Assembly: GCA_902555055.1 (NCBI GenBank)
Contig: CACDQN010000007.1
Location: 1 to 57,302 of the forward strand
Source of the DNA: an uncultured Candidatus Actinomarina sp.
GTDB taxonomy: Bacteria; Actinomycetota; Acidimicrobiia; Actinomarinales; Actinomarinaceae
Length of the DNA stretch: 57,302 nt
Direction: 5' to 3'
Notes under the pieces: generated by a model
Told to the model about the DNA's origin: nothing
Databases searched by the model: none
Seen by the model: the letters and a program-made list of their open reading frames with translations, nothing else
Translations under genes and position numbers: made by a program
Part shown: positions 16,372 through 25,172 of the stretch, in pieces
How the letters are laid out: every line of letters starts with the position of its first letter
Position numbering within the stretch: the first letter of the stretch is position 1

Positions 16372-18300
16372 ATGGTAGAAAAACACGCACCAGAATTTAT
16401 AGATGAAGGCGAAAAGCAAAAGATTGATTTTTTTGAGGGTGATGTTCACTTAGGTCATTATGACTTCAGATTTGATTTCAATGATAAGAAATATTTTTCA
16501 ATATCTCAAGATGGCACCGGAAGAATCAGGATTCACTCACAAACTAATATTAAAAAGGTATGGGTTTTATTAGAAGATGAAGATTTTAGACCAATTGAAC
16601 TTCGTAGTTACGCTACAACAGAACGATTTATTTTCTGGGGTACTCAGATTGAATTTCGCTCCAATATAGCAAAATTTAGTTTTGCCGCTACTACTGATGA
16701 TGATTTAAATATTTACATTGGATCAAGTGGTGTTGCAAATTTCATATCTCCCTCTGAGAAATGGATTTATAACTCAGAAACATTTCCTAGGCATACAATT
16801 CCTGATTGGGTTTACGGAGGTGTTATGTATCAAATATTTCCGGATAGATTTTCAAATTCAGATGAATCACTTAATCCAGATGGCACTGTTGAATGGGGAT
16901 TACCTCCAACTAGATTAGATTTTCAAGGTGGTGATCTGTACGGAGTAATTAATAATTTGGATCATATTGAGTCACTGGGAGTAAATATTATTTATTTAAA
17001 CCCAATTTTTCTTTCATCAAGTACTCATAAATATGACGCTTGGGATCACTTTAAAGTAGACCCCGTACTTGGCGGAGATGATGCATTAAAAAAATTAATA
17101 GATGAGTGTCATAAAAAAAATATAAAAGTGGTGCTTGATTGTTCATTGAATCACGTTCACCCAAGACATTTTGCATTCCAAGACATTATTGAAAAAGGTG
17201 AGAAATCTAAATATAAAGATTGGTTTACAGTTTTTGATTATCCTGTCCGCTTCATTCACAGGCCACATTTATATTCAAACACGTACAAGGTTGGTTGGGA
17301 TGGAAATGAAGAAGAATATAAACGCTATTTGGATAAAACTTTTAAGGAAACAAAAGTCCCTGTTGAAATTAAAGAAGATGATGGACCTATTGTAGAACCA
17401 TCCTTTAAAGCTTGGTGGGGAGTTCCAGATATGCCTAAAGTTAATTTTGAAAATAAAGAAGCAAGAAAATGGGCATTGGATGTTACAAAACACTGGATTG
17501 AAAACTTTGATATAGATGGTTGGAGAATGGATGTCGCAAAAGAATTAGATTTTTCATTTTGGAAAGACTTTAGAGACATAGCTCATAGTTCCAAAAAAGA
17601 TGTCCTATTAATTTCTGAAATATTCGGAGATACTTCTCAATGGCTACAAGGTGATAGATTTGACGGGACAATGAATTATTCCTTCAGAGAAACAATGACT
17701 GATTTTTTCGCAACTAAAAGGATTAATACAAAAGAATTCTCAGATTCTTTGGCATATTTATATTCAATGTATTCTTTTGAAGCGTTATCTTCTTGTCAGA
17801 ATCTTTTAAGTTCCCACGATGTAAAGCGATTTTTAAATAGATGTGGCAATAACGAAGATGGGGTTCTTGGGGCTATATTTCTACAAGCAACTTTTCCAGG
17901 CATAGCAGGTATTTATTATGGAGATGAAATCGGTTTAGGTGGTGCTGATGATCCGTTTAACAGAGCACCATTTCCATGGGAAAATAACGATCTGTGGAAC
18001 ACAAAAATTTTAAAATACACACAAGAATTAATGAATATTAAAAACTCAAATTCTATATTTAAATATGGAAGATTTGAATTAGTTCAATATGACGAAGATA
18101 TAGTAGCATTTAGAAGAATTCTAAAAGATGAATCTTTAGTCTGTATAGTGAATAGGGATAAGTCAAATAAAGATATCAATATAGTTTCTAATGCCCATAG
18201 TGCAAATATTATATTTGGTGATTGTGAGGCAAAACTCGATGAGGGCTTACTAAAAATTACAAACAATAGTGAAATAGGTCTAATAATTCACGAACAATAA
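16372..18300 (+). CDS. GH13 alpha-amylase family glycosidase (cyclomaltodextrinase/neopullulanase-like)
   Basis: 642 aa, no signal peptide, so cytoplasmic hydrolysis of imported maltodextrins or of glycogen-type glucans is likely. Residues about 1-150 form a beta-rich N-terminal domain like CBM34. The catalytic barrel starts at VYGGVMYQIFPDRFSNSD and has LDCSLNHVHPRHFAF, the nucleophile in DIDGWRMDVAKELD, the acid in LISEIFGD and the third aspartate in LLSSHDVKRFLN. An ATG at 16273 would read back into malQ and add 33 non-conserved residues; the ATG at 16372 is preferred. TAAATT at 16358-16363 lies eight bases upstream, consistent with a leaderless message. Confidence 0.9.
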   Translation: MVEKHAPEFIDEGEKQKIDFFEGDVHLGHYDFRFDFNDKKYFSISQDGTGRIRIHSQTNIKKVWVLLEDEDFRPIELRSYATTERFIFWGTQIEFRSNIAKFSFAATTDDDLNIYIGSSGVANFISPSEKWIYNSETFPRHTIPDWVYGGVMYQIFPDRFSNSDESLNPDGTVEWGLPPTRLDFQGGDLYGVINNLDHIESLGVNIIYLNPIFLSSSTHKYDAWDHFKVDPVLGGDDALKKLIDECHKKNIKVVLDCSLNHVHPRHFAFQDIIEKGEKSKYKDWFTVFDYPVRFIHRPHLYSNTYKVGWDGNEEEYKRYLDKTFKETKVPVEIKEDDGPIVEPSFKAWWGVPDMPKVNFENKEARKWALDVTKHWIENFDIDGWRMDVAKELDFSFWKDFRDIAHSSKKDVLLISEIFGDTSQWLQGDRFDGTMNYSFRETMTDFFATKRINTKEFSDSLAYLYSMYSFEALSSCQNLLSSHDVKRFLNRCGNNEDGVLGAIFLQATFPGIAGIYYGDEIGLGGADDPFNRAPFPWENNDLWNTKILKYTQELMNIKNSNSIFKYGRFELVQYDEDIVAFRRILKDESLVCIVNRDKSNKDINIVSNAHSANIIFGDCEAKLDEGLLKITNNSEIGLIIHEQ

Positions 18301-18428
18301 AATTTTCACATTCCTCTAGTATTTGTGCAAAATATTTTAATTCTAGATAGAAAAATTTCTATTTATTAGTTAGATTGCTAATGACATTCATAAAGAATGT
18401 ATGTATGTATATACAAAAGGGAGAGTAT
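18301..18428 (+). promoter_or_regulatory. malE upstream region with two inverted repeats
   Basis: 128-base non-coding leader. It holds a 14-base palindrome-like element TAGAAA-AA-TTTCTA at 18348-18361 and a second ACATTC-5 nt-GAATGT at 18384-18400. A Shine-Dalgarno GGGAG follows at 18419-18423 before the malE ATG. The repeats are candidate operators for a sugar-responsive regulator; no regulator gene is in the window, and no binding is shown. Confidence 0.4.
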
Positions 18429-19733
18429 ATGAAAAATAATAAATCACGTTTTATAGTGATTTTATTGATGCTTTCTATGGTAGCTGTAGCTTGTGGAGGT
18501 GATACTGCTGAAGAAGTAGTAGAAACTCCTGAAGTTACTGAAGCTCCACAGGAAACATTAGCTGCCCCTGCAACCACAGCTCCACCACCAGAAGTAATTG
18601 TTGTGTGGGCTGAAGAAAAAGTCGCAACGGCTTTAGATCCTCTTGTTGGTGCTTATGAAGCTGCAGCAGGTGTTGATGTTGAAGTTGTAGTTTATGATTT
18701 TGGCGCAATAAGAACTGATGTTCAAACTGCTGGACCAGCAGGAGAAGGACCAGATGTATTCTTAGGCGCTCATGACTGGGTTGGAGAATTAGCAGCAAAC
18801 GGAGTAATTCAACCAATTAATTTATCAAGTGTTTCTGCTGACTTATTTGAAGTTGGTATTAATGCATTTAGCTATGATGGTATGTCGTATGGTTTCCCAT
18901 ATGCTACAGAAGCTATAGCAATGTATTACAATGCTGATTTAACTGATGGTGTCCCGGCTTCATGGGATGATGTAAAAGCTGCATGTGATGCTGCTGGTAC
19001 AGAACTTTGTGTAGGTGCACCAGGTGGTGGTGGAGGAGCAGATGCTTACCATAATCATCCTTTCGTTGCCTCAGCAGGTGGCTATGTTTTTAAAATTTCA
19101 GGTGGATTTGATCCAAATGATGTTGGTCTTGATAATGCAAATGCACTAGTTTCTGCGGAATATCTAGATTCATTGGTCAAAGATGGTGTTGTTGCGTCAA
19201 CCGATTATAGTGGCTCTATGTCAGCATTCCAAGAAGGTAGATCATTATTTTGGATGACTGGTCCTTGGGCAAGAAATGATGCAAGTGCTGTTAACTATAA
19301 TGTTGGATTAATTCCTGCATTTGGTGACAGTCCTGCAACTCCTTTCGTAGGTGTAAGAGGTGCTATGGTTTCATCATTCAGTGAAAAGAAACTTTTAGCA
19401 GAAAGTTTTATATTAGATTTCTTCGCTACTGTTGAAGTTCAAGAAGCTATGTATAATTCTGATCCAAGATTGCCTGCAACAAAATCTTTGTTTGCAATTG
19501 TTGAAGCCGCCGATCCGGTAGCAGCAGCATTCGCAGCAAGCGCATCAAACGGAATACCTATGCCAAATATTCCAGAAATGGGAAGTGTATGGGGACCATT
19601 TGGTGATGCTCTGTTAATTATTAGAGACCAAGCATATGGAACTAATGAAGAAACAGGTGTTACAGTTAACTCTGCTACAGATGCTATGAAATTAGCAGCT
19701 GAGCAAATAAGAACTGCTATTGCAGGGGGTTAA
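18429..19733 (+). CDS. malE: Sugar (maltodextrin-type) ABC transporter substrate-binding lipoprotein
   Basis: 434 aa. Signal peptide with lipobox VAVAC places it as a lipid-anchored binding protein outside the membrane. A low-complexity linker rich in Glu, Thr, Ala and Pro follows to about residue 55, then a family 1 solute-binding fold with GEGPDVFLGAHDWVGELAANG and YGFPYATEAIAMYYN, and the late motif LFWMTGPWARND. Composition is Ala/Gly rich and acidic, as expected for an abundant surface protein. The ATG at 18429 with its GGGAG is the start; an upstream ATG at 18375 would spoil the signal peptide. A strong terminator follows. Confidence 0.92.
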   Translation: MKNNKSRFIVILLMLSMVAVACGGDTAEEVVETPEVTEAPQETLAAPATTAPPPEVIVVWAEEKVATALDPLVGAYEAAAGVDVEVVVYDFGAIRTDVQTAGPAGEGPDVFLGAHDWVGELAANGVIQPINLSSVSADLFEVGINAFSYDGMSYGFPYATEAIAMYYNADLTDGVPASWDDVKAACDAAGTELCVGAPGGGGGADAYHNHPFVASAGGYVFKISGGFDPNDVGLDNANALVSAEYLDSLVKDGVVASTDYSGSMSAFQEGRSLFWMTGPWARNDASAVNYNVGLIPAFGDSPATPFVGVRGAMVSSFSEKKLLAESFILDFFATVEVQEAMYNSDPRLPATKSLFAIVEAADPVAAAFAASASNGIPMPNIPEMGSVWGPFGDALLIIRDQAYGTNEETGVTVNSATDAMKLAAEQIRTAIAGG

Positions 19734-19753
19734 TTTTTAATTAATCTTACTAA

Positions 19754-19785
19754 AATTGGGGCTCAAATTGAGCCCCAATTTTTTT
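19754..19785 (+). terminator. Rho-independent terminator after malE
   Basis: A twelve-pair GC-containing stem (TTGGGGCTCA paired with TGAGCCCCAA and flanking A:T pairs) with a tiny loop is followed by a run of seven T. It is the clearest intrinsic terminator in the window. It sits between malE and malF and so separates the highly expressed binding protein from the permease genes. Confidence 0.93.
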
Positions 19786-19790
19786 AGTGA

Positions 19791-19796
19791 TATATT
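19791..19796 (+). promoter_or_regulatory. Candidate -10 box for leaderless malF
   Basis: TATATT ends five bases before the ATG of malF and begins six bases after the malE terminator. A separate promoter here would let malFG be transcribed at its own level. The box is short and the region AT-rich, so chance is possible. Confidence 0.4.
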
Positions 19797-19801
19797 TAAG
19801 T

Positions 19802-21388
19802 ATGAAAAAATCAACAGTTTTTAGATATCTCTTCCTAGCAATATTTAATTCTTTTGTTGTTTACTCTATCCCATTAACTATCACATTTGAATCTTGGTTT
19901 TTACTCTCTTTAATTTTGTTAATTTCTTTGTTAGTCAATATAGTTTATTTTTCTGATAGGTTCCTGCCCATGAAATGGATACTTCCGGGTATGATTTTTT
20001 TAATTTCTTTCGTAGTATTCCCTGCTGTTTACAATACTTTTGTTTCTTTTACTAATTGGTCAACAGGCCATATATTAACTAAATCTCAAGTAGTTAATAT
20101 ATTGGAAAGTAGAACATTTACACCTGAAGATCAGCAAGGAATTGAATTTGATTTGTATGTATTTCAAGATACAAATCTTGAATTTTATTATTTAGCAGAT
20201 ATAGACGATCAAAATATTTTGTTTGGTAAAGCTGTAACTTTTGAAAACATAAATGACAGTAATTTTGCCGTACATGAACCTTCTCTCATACAGAATGGAG
20301 ATATTATTCCACCCAGTGGCTTCAATTTATTAACAGGTAAAGATCAAATCGCAAATTCAACAACTCTTCAAGAATTATCACTAGTCATTGATGAGAATAC
20401 GAGAGCACAACTATTCAAAATTTCTGTTTTCGGAGCATCTACTGGTTTGCTATCTTCGACATCACAACTTTACACATTTGATGAATCTAGTGACTCGATT
20501 ACTAATAATTCAACCAATACAATTTGCATGGCTGAAGTTGATAATTTTGTATGTGATGGTGAAGAAATAGATCCAGGTTGGCGTGTTTTTGTTGGGTTTG
20601 ATAATTATCAAAAACTATTTTCTAATCAGCGTATAAGAGGACCATTGAGTTTAGTAACTAAATGGACCTTTCAATTTGCTTTTGTAACCGTTCTACTTGC
20701 ATTTTCAGTTGGACTTTTTCTAAGCTTGGTATTAAATAAAGAAAACTTAAAATTTCAAAGAATTTATAGAGCTATTTTTATATTGCCCTATGCCATTCCC
20801 GCCTTTGTCTCAGTATTAGTTTGGAAAGGGTTATTAAATCCTGATTATGGAGTAATAAATACTTGGTTATCTCCACTTTATGAAATGTTAGAGATAGAAC
20901 CTATACAATGGTTAAAAACAAAAGAAAGCGCTAGATCAGCAGTATTGCTAGTAAATACTTGGCTAGGTTTTCCGTATATGTTTTTAATAACAACTGGTGC
21001 TCTACAATCAATTCCTAAAAATTTAATTGAAGCTGCACGAGTTGACGGAGCTAGTAGTTTACAAACATTTTGGAGAATTGTATTTCCTTTACTTATGGTT
21101 TCAATTTCTCCACTTTTAATTGGTTCATTCGCGTTTAATTTTAATAATTTTACATTAATCTTTTTACTTTCTGGTGGAGGACCTCCTGTAATTGGTAGTG
21201 AAGTGGCAGTTGGATGGACTGACATACTTATATCTTTTTCTTATAAGCTTGCAATTTCTGGAGGTAGGGGTAATTTATTTGGATTGGCTTCAACAGTTTC
21301 TATAATTATCTTTGCTTTGGTACTTTTAATTTCTGCAATTTCTTTTAGATACACTAAACGATTAGAGAGAATTTATGGAAATATCTAA
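19802..21388 (+). CDS. malF: Maltodextrin-type ABC transporter permease MalF
   Basis: About 528 aa. N-terminal helices are followed by a long extracytoplasmic insertion (about residues 75-270), as in E. coli MalF, then the permease domain with FRAIFILPYAIP-like segments and the EAA loop EAARVDGASSLQTFWRIVFPLL, which contacts the ATPase. A GTG at 19787 in frame is the only alternative upstream start; the ATG at 19802 gives the expected MKKS start. The gene overlaps malG by 14 nt. No ATPase gene follows. Confidence 0.92.
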   Translation: MKKSTVFRYLFLAIFNSFVVYSIPLTITFESWFLLSLILLISLLVNIVYFSDRFLPMKWILPGMIFLISFVVFPAVYNTFVSFTNWSTGHILTKSQVVNILESRTFTPEDQQGIEFDLYVFQDTNLEFYYLADIDDQNILFGKAVTFENINDSNFAVHEPSLIQNGDIIPPSGFNLLTGKDQIANSTTLQELSLVIDENTRAQLFKISVFGASTGLLSSTSQLYTFDESSDSITNNSTNTICMAEVDNFVCDGEEIDPGWRVFVGFDNYQKLFSNQRIRGPLSLVTKWTFQFAFVTVLLAFSVGLFLSLVLNKENLKFQRIYRAIFILPYAIPAFVSVLVWKGLLNPDYGVINTWLSPLYEMLEIEPIQWLKTKESARSAVLLVNTWLGFPYMFLITTGALQSIPKNLIEAARVDGASSLQTFWRIVFPLLMVSISPLLIGSFAFNFNNFTLIFLLSGGGPPVIGSEVAVGWTDILISFSYKLAISGGRGNLFGLASTVSIIIFALVLLISAISFRYTKRLERIYGNI

Positions 21389-22241
21389 ATTTAACAATTG
21401 GTTTAAAGAATTTGGATGGCGACACCTTGTTGCTTTAATTTTTGTGGTGTTTGCCATATATCCAATACTGTATGTTTTAACTAATTCGTTTGCTGATTTT
21501 GCAAACCTAACAAATTCAAAACTAATTCCAGATTCATTAACATTGAAACATTACAAATTACTATCTGGCAATCCTTTAGTACCTTATTCTGATTGGCTCT
21601 ACAATACTTATAAGATTTCAATAATTGCCGCCTTTTTTAATGTTTTTCTTGGTACTTTGGCAGCTTATGCTTTTTCTAGGCTTCAATTTAAAGGAAGAAG
21701 GGCAAGCTTGCTAACATTAGTTATTGTTCAAATGTTCCCATCATTTTTAGCATTTGTAGCTATCTATCTTTTATTTTTCCAAATAAGTGATGTAATTCCA
21801 ATAATGGGATTAGGAACTCATTTTGGATTAATACTTGTATATCTTGGTGGTTCTATAGGCTTTAACTCCTGGTTAATAAAGGGATTTATGGATACTATTT
21901 CTCCTTCTCTTGATGAGGCAGCTAAAGTTGATGGGGCTTCTGAATTTCAGATATTTAGTAAAATTATTGCACCACTGACAAGACCTATATTGATAGTAAT
22001 TTTTGTAATTACATTTATAGGTATATATTCTGATTACATACTTGCTGCAATTTTCTTAAAAGATAAAAACTTATGGACAGTTGCAGTTGGCATTAATACT
22101 GTATTTGTTGATGATTTCAATGCAGATTGGGGTGTAATAGCTGCGTCCTCAGTAATAGCTGCGACACCAATAGCAATGTTATTTATATTTTTTCAAAAAC
22201 AAATTACAGGGGGATTAACAGCTGGTTCTGTGAAAGGATAA
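21375..22241 (+). CDS. malG: Maltodextrin-type ABC transporter permease MalG
   Basis: 288 aa, six predicted membrane helices. The EAA loop is DEAAKVDGASEFQIFSKIIAPL near residue 185, and the C-terminus QITGGLTAGSVKG is characteristic of MalG, whose tail reaches into the ATPase dimer. It is translationally linked to malF by a 14-nt overlap. The partner ATPase (MalK/MsmK-type) must be encoded elsewhere and may be shared with other sugar importers. Confidence 0.95.
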   Translation: MEISKFNNWFKEFGWRHLVALIFVVFAIYPILYVLTNSFADFANLTNSKLIPDSLTLKHYKLLSGNPLVPYSDWLYNTYKISIIAAFFNVFLGTLAAYAFSRLQFKGRRASLLTLVIVQMFPSFLAFVAIYLLFFQISDVIPIMGLGTHFGLILVYLGGSIGFNSWLIKGFMDTISPSLDEAAKVDGASEFQIFSKIIAPLTRPILIVIFVITFIGIYSDYILAAIFLKDKNLWTVAVGINTVFVDDFNADWGVIAASSVIAATPIAMLFIFFQKQITGGLTAGSVKG

Positions 22242-22311
22242 ATCTGTATAATTATTAGCCCAATCTTGAATAATAAATTAAAATTCATATATCAGTTCTA
22301 TAGGAGGAAAC

Positions 22312-24237
22312 TTGTCAAAGCTACATGAATACTTAAAATCTCAAGAATCATTAATTACTTCTTCAGTTGAAGGAAAAACATTAATAGATTTTATTAATAG
22401 AAATGCTGAAGAATACGCTGATTACCCCGCTCTAAACACTCCTGCTAATTCTGAATATTCCGCTTGGGACTCTATGTCTTGGTCTGAGTATAGAGACGCA
22501 GCAAAAAATTTAGCATCCGGTCTTATAGATCTTGGTTTAAGTCCAGGTGACACTGCTTTTATTATGTCAAACAATACAAAAGAACACAATATTTCGGATT
22601 TAGGAATAGTTTATTGTGGAGCAACACCCTCAACTCTTTATAAACAATTAAAATATAACCAGATAGAATATGTAGCTAACCTCATGCAGGCCAAAGTCGC
22701 AATTGTTGGAGATCTTGAACTCTTTGAAGAAGTCAATAAAGCAAAAAAAGATTGTATAAATTTACAAGCTATTGTATTAATCGATGGGTATGAAGAAAAA
22801 AAAGATCTAGATTATGTATATAGCTACCACGACTTAATAGCAAAAGGAAAAGAGATTAATGCTTCTGATTCTTCAAAACTAGACGCAGCAATTGAAACAA
22901 TTACTCCAGACACTTTAGCTTGTTTGATATTTACTTCTGGTACTACTGGTAAGCCAAAGGGGGTAATGATATCCCATAAAAATGTATTATGGACTATAGA
23001 AAGTTTATTTGGTCAAATGATCCCTGCATCTAAATTCCCAAGGATAGTTTCTTATTTACCAATGGCCCATATTGCAGCAAGAGCTGGAGATCATTATCAA
23101 GCTATTTACAGAATTGGACAAATTTTTCCAGTCCCAGTTCTTGAAGATATGAGAGACGCTCTTCCAACAATTAAACCTTCTGTATTTTTAGCAGTTCCAA
23201 GAGTATGGGAAAAATTTAAGGCAGGTCTTGAAGCAAGAATTGAAGAAAATCCTAAAAAAGATCTTATTGCTAAAGCTATCAAAAACGGTTTAGAGAGAGT
23301 TGATTATGAACAAAAAGGCGAGACAGTTCCTTTTATGGTTGGACTTAAAGATAAAGTATTTTCAAAATTAGTTTTTTCAAAATTTAAGGAAGGCTTAGGT
23401 ATTGTAGATACTGAATATTTTGTCACTGCAGCTGCTCCAATGAATAAAGATGTACATAGGTGGTTCCATGCTATTGGTATAGATGTTACAGAGATATATG
23501 GAATGACTGAAGACACTGGTCCTGCAACTATTGGTGTTCCAGGTAACGCGGTTGAGTCATTTAGTAAAAGATTAAAGGCAGATTCAATAGAAGTACCGAG
23601 TGTATTAAATCCAATTGGCAAAGTTGGTATTCCAATTCCCGGAACTGAGGTAAAAGTGATGGAAGATGGTGAATTATGTATTAAAGGTAATCACGTCGCT
23701 CAAGGATATTACAAATCAGACGAACAGACTAAAGAAACCTTTGATTCTGACGGATGGTTACATACTGGGGATTTGGCTGAGATTGATTCCGAAGGATATG
23801 TCAAAATAATAGGAAGAAAGAAAGAAATATTGATAACATCTGCAGGTAAGAATATAGCTCCTGTAGAAGTAGAGGATTTAATTAAACCGCATCAACTAAT
23901 AGGACAAATATGTGTTGTTGGAGATGGAAAAAAATACTTAACAGCATTGATTGTTTTAGATGGTGATGGAGGAGCAGAATCTTGGGCATCAGATAATAAT
24001 GTTGAATATTCAATTGAAAATATGGCTAAAAACCAGACCGTTATTGACGCAATACAAAAGCAAGTTGATGAAGCTAATTCACAAGTTGCACAAGTACAAC
24101 AAATTAAAAAATTTGTTGTCTTAGAAAAAGAATGGACAGATTCTAGTGGTGAACTAACACCAACATTAAAACTGAAGCGCAATGTTATTGCTGAAATGTA
24201 TAATGAAGAAATTGAATCCATGTATGAGGAAGGGTAG
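22312..24237 (+). CDS. fadD: Long-chain-type acyl-CoA synthetase (AMP-forming)
   Basis: 641 aa. Activates a carboxylic acid to its CoA thioester through an acyl-adenylate. The P-loop signature is IFTSGTTGKPKGVMISHKN at about residues 204-222, followed by SYLPMAHIAAR, EIYGMTEDTG, DGWLHTGDLAEID and the hinge/A10 region GRKKEILITSAGKNIAP. It resembles the bacterial FadD15 type. The start is TTG, fixed by a perfect AGGAGG at 22303-22308. The SDR gene follows after 2 nt, so the two form one unit. Chain length and hydroxylation of the substrate are not readable. Confidence 0.9.
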   Translation: MSKLHEYLKSQESLITSSVEGKTLIDFINRNAEEYADYPALNTPANSEYSAWDSMSWSEYRDAAKNLASGLIDLGLSPGDTAFIMSNNTKEHNISDLGIVYCGATPSTLYKQLKYNQIEYVANLMQAKVAIVGDLELFEEVNKAKKDCINLQAIVLIDGYEEKKDLDYVYSYHDLIAKGKEINASDSSKLDAAIETITPDTLACLIFTSGTTGKPKGVMISHKNVLWTIESLFGQMIPASKFPRIVSYLPMAHIAARAGDHYQAIYRIGQIFPVPVLEDMRDALPTIKPSVFLAVPRVWEKFKAGLEARIEENPKKDLIAKAIKNGLERVDYEQKGETVPFMVGLKDKVFSKLVFSKFKEGLGIVDTEYFVTAAAPMNKDVHRWFHAIGIDVTEIYGMTEDTGPATIGVPGNAVESFSKRLKADSIEVPSVLNPIGKVGIPIPGTEVKVMEDGELCIKGNHVAQGYYKSDEQTKETFDSDGWLHTGDLAEIDSEGYVKIIGRKKEILITSAGKNIAPVEVEDLIKPHQLIGQICVVGDGKKYLTALIVLDGDGGAESWASDNNVEYSIENMAKNQTVIDAIQKQVDEANSQVAQVQQIKKFVVLEKEWTDSSGELTPTLKLKRNVIAEMYNEEIESMYEEG

Positions 24238-24239
24238 AA

Positions 24240-25142
24240 ATGTCGAATATATCTTTTGAAGATAGAGTAGTTATTGTTACTGGAGCCGGTAATGGTTTAG
24301 GAAAGGCGTATGCTCTAGAACTCGGTAATAGGGGAGCTAAAGTAGTTGTTAATGACCTAGGAGGTTCAGTAGATGGATCTGGTTCTGCAAGTTCTCCAGC
24401 TGATGAAGTTGCCAATGAAATAATCGAAAATGGCGGTGAAGCGGTAGCTAACTACGATTCTGTAGCAACTAAAGAAGGCGGTGAATCAATTGTTCAATCA
24501 GCTATTGATAACTTTGGTACAGTTGATGCTGTAATAAACAATGCAGGAATATTACGAGATAAAAGTTTTGCTAATATGTCTGAAGAAGAACTGTCATTAA
24601 TTATTGATGTTCATTTGAAAGGCACGTTTTTTGTGTCCCAACCAGCATTTAAAGTTATGAAAGAAAAAAATTATGGACGAATAGTCAATGTTGCCTCACC
24701 ATCAGGTTTATTTGGTAACTTTGGACAATCAAATTATGGTGCTGCAAAAATGGGAATAGTTGGGTTGACTAATGTTTTAGCAATTGAAGGTGCAAAATAT
24801 AACATAAAAGTCAATGTTATTGCCCCTACTGCATATACACGAATGACTGAAGCTCTGCTTCCTGAAGATGTTGGTAAATTGTTTGGTCCTGAGTTAGTAA
24901 CACCTATGGTAACTTACTTAGCTTCTGAATTATGCGAACCGTCTCATGAAATATTCGGTGTTGCTGCAGGTAGGTTTGCACGAATTGGAATCATTACACA
25001 CAAGGGATATGTCAACACTAGTGCATCAGCTGAAGACATAGCGAGTAATATTTCAGAAATTCGAACTATTACTGATGGAACTTATCCAATGAGTAATGAA
25101 GATGAACTTGTAATCATACAAAAAGCAATTCAAGGAAATTAG
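24240..25142 (+). CDS. SDR family oxidoreductase, MFE-2/HSD17B4-like 3-hydroxyacyl-CoA dehydrogenase
   Basis: 300 aa classical-type short-chain dehydrogenase. The NAD motif is VTGAGNGLGKAYALELG, then NNAGILRDKSFANMS, VASPSGLFGNFGQSNYGAAK (Ser-Tyr-Lys site) and NVIAPTAYTRMTEALLP. The long loop VVNDLGGSVDGSG after beta-2 and the RDKSF region are typical of the (3R)-hydroxyacyl-CoA dehydrogenase domain of peroxisomal multifunctional enzyme 2. It is 2 nt after the acyl-CoA ligase, so a beta-oxidation step on the same substrate is plausible. An alternative is an LvaD-like 4-ketoacyl-CoA reductase. Confidence 0.8.
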   Translation: MSNISFEDRVVIVTGAGNGLGKAYALELGNRGAKVVVNDLGGSVDGSGSASSPADEVANEIIENGGEAVANYDSVATKEGGESIVQSAIDNFGTVDAVINNAGILRDKSFANMSEEELSLIIDVHLKGTFFVSQPAFKVMKEKNYGRIVNVASPSGLFGNFGQSNYGAAKMGIVGLTNVLAIEGAKYNIKVNVIAPTAYTRMTEALLPEDVGKLFGPELVTPMVTYLASELCEPSHEIFGVAAGRFARIGIITHKGYVNTSASAEDIASNISEIRTITDGTYPMSNEDELVIIQKAIQGN

Positions 25143-25161
25143 TTTTCTACATATTGTGATG

Positions 25162-25167
25162 TATAAT
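25162..25167 (+). promoter_or_regulatory. Candidate -10 box (TATAAT) for leaderless acyl-CoA dehydrogenase
   Basis: A consensus TATAAT ends five bases before the ATG at 25173, inside a 30-base gap after the SDR gene, and there is no Shine-Dalgarno sequence. This suggests an independent leaderless start even though the three genes are co-oriented. Confidence 0.5.
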
Positions 25168-25172
25168 TTCAT

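Noticed and set aside
18375-18428. Upstream start for malE
   Set aside because: The ATG at 18429 has a Shine-Dalgarno sequence and gives a clean lipoprotein signal peptide.
18535-18816. 93-aa minus-strand frame rich in Leu, Gln and His
   Set aside because: Shadow of the Ala/Glu-rich malE coding sequence; low complexity and no start signal.
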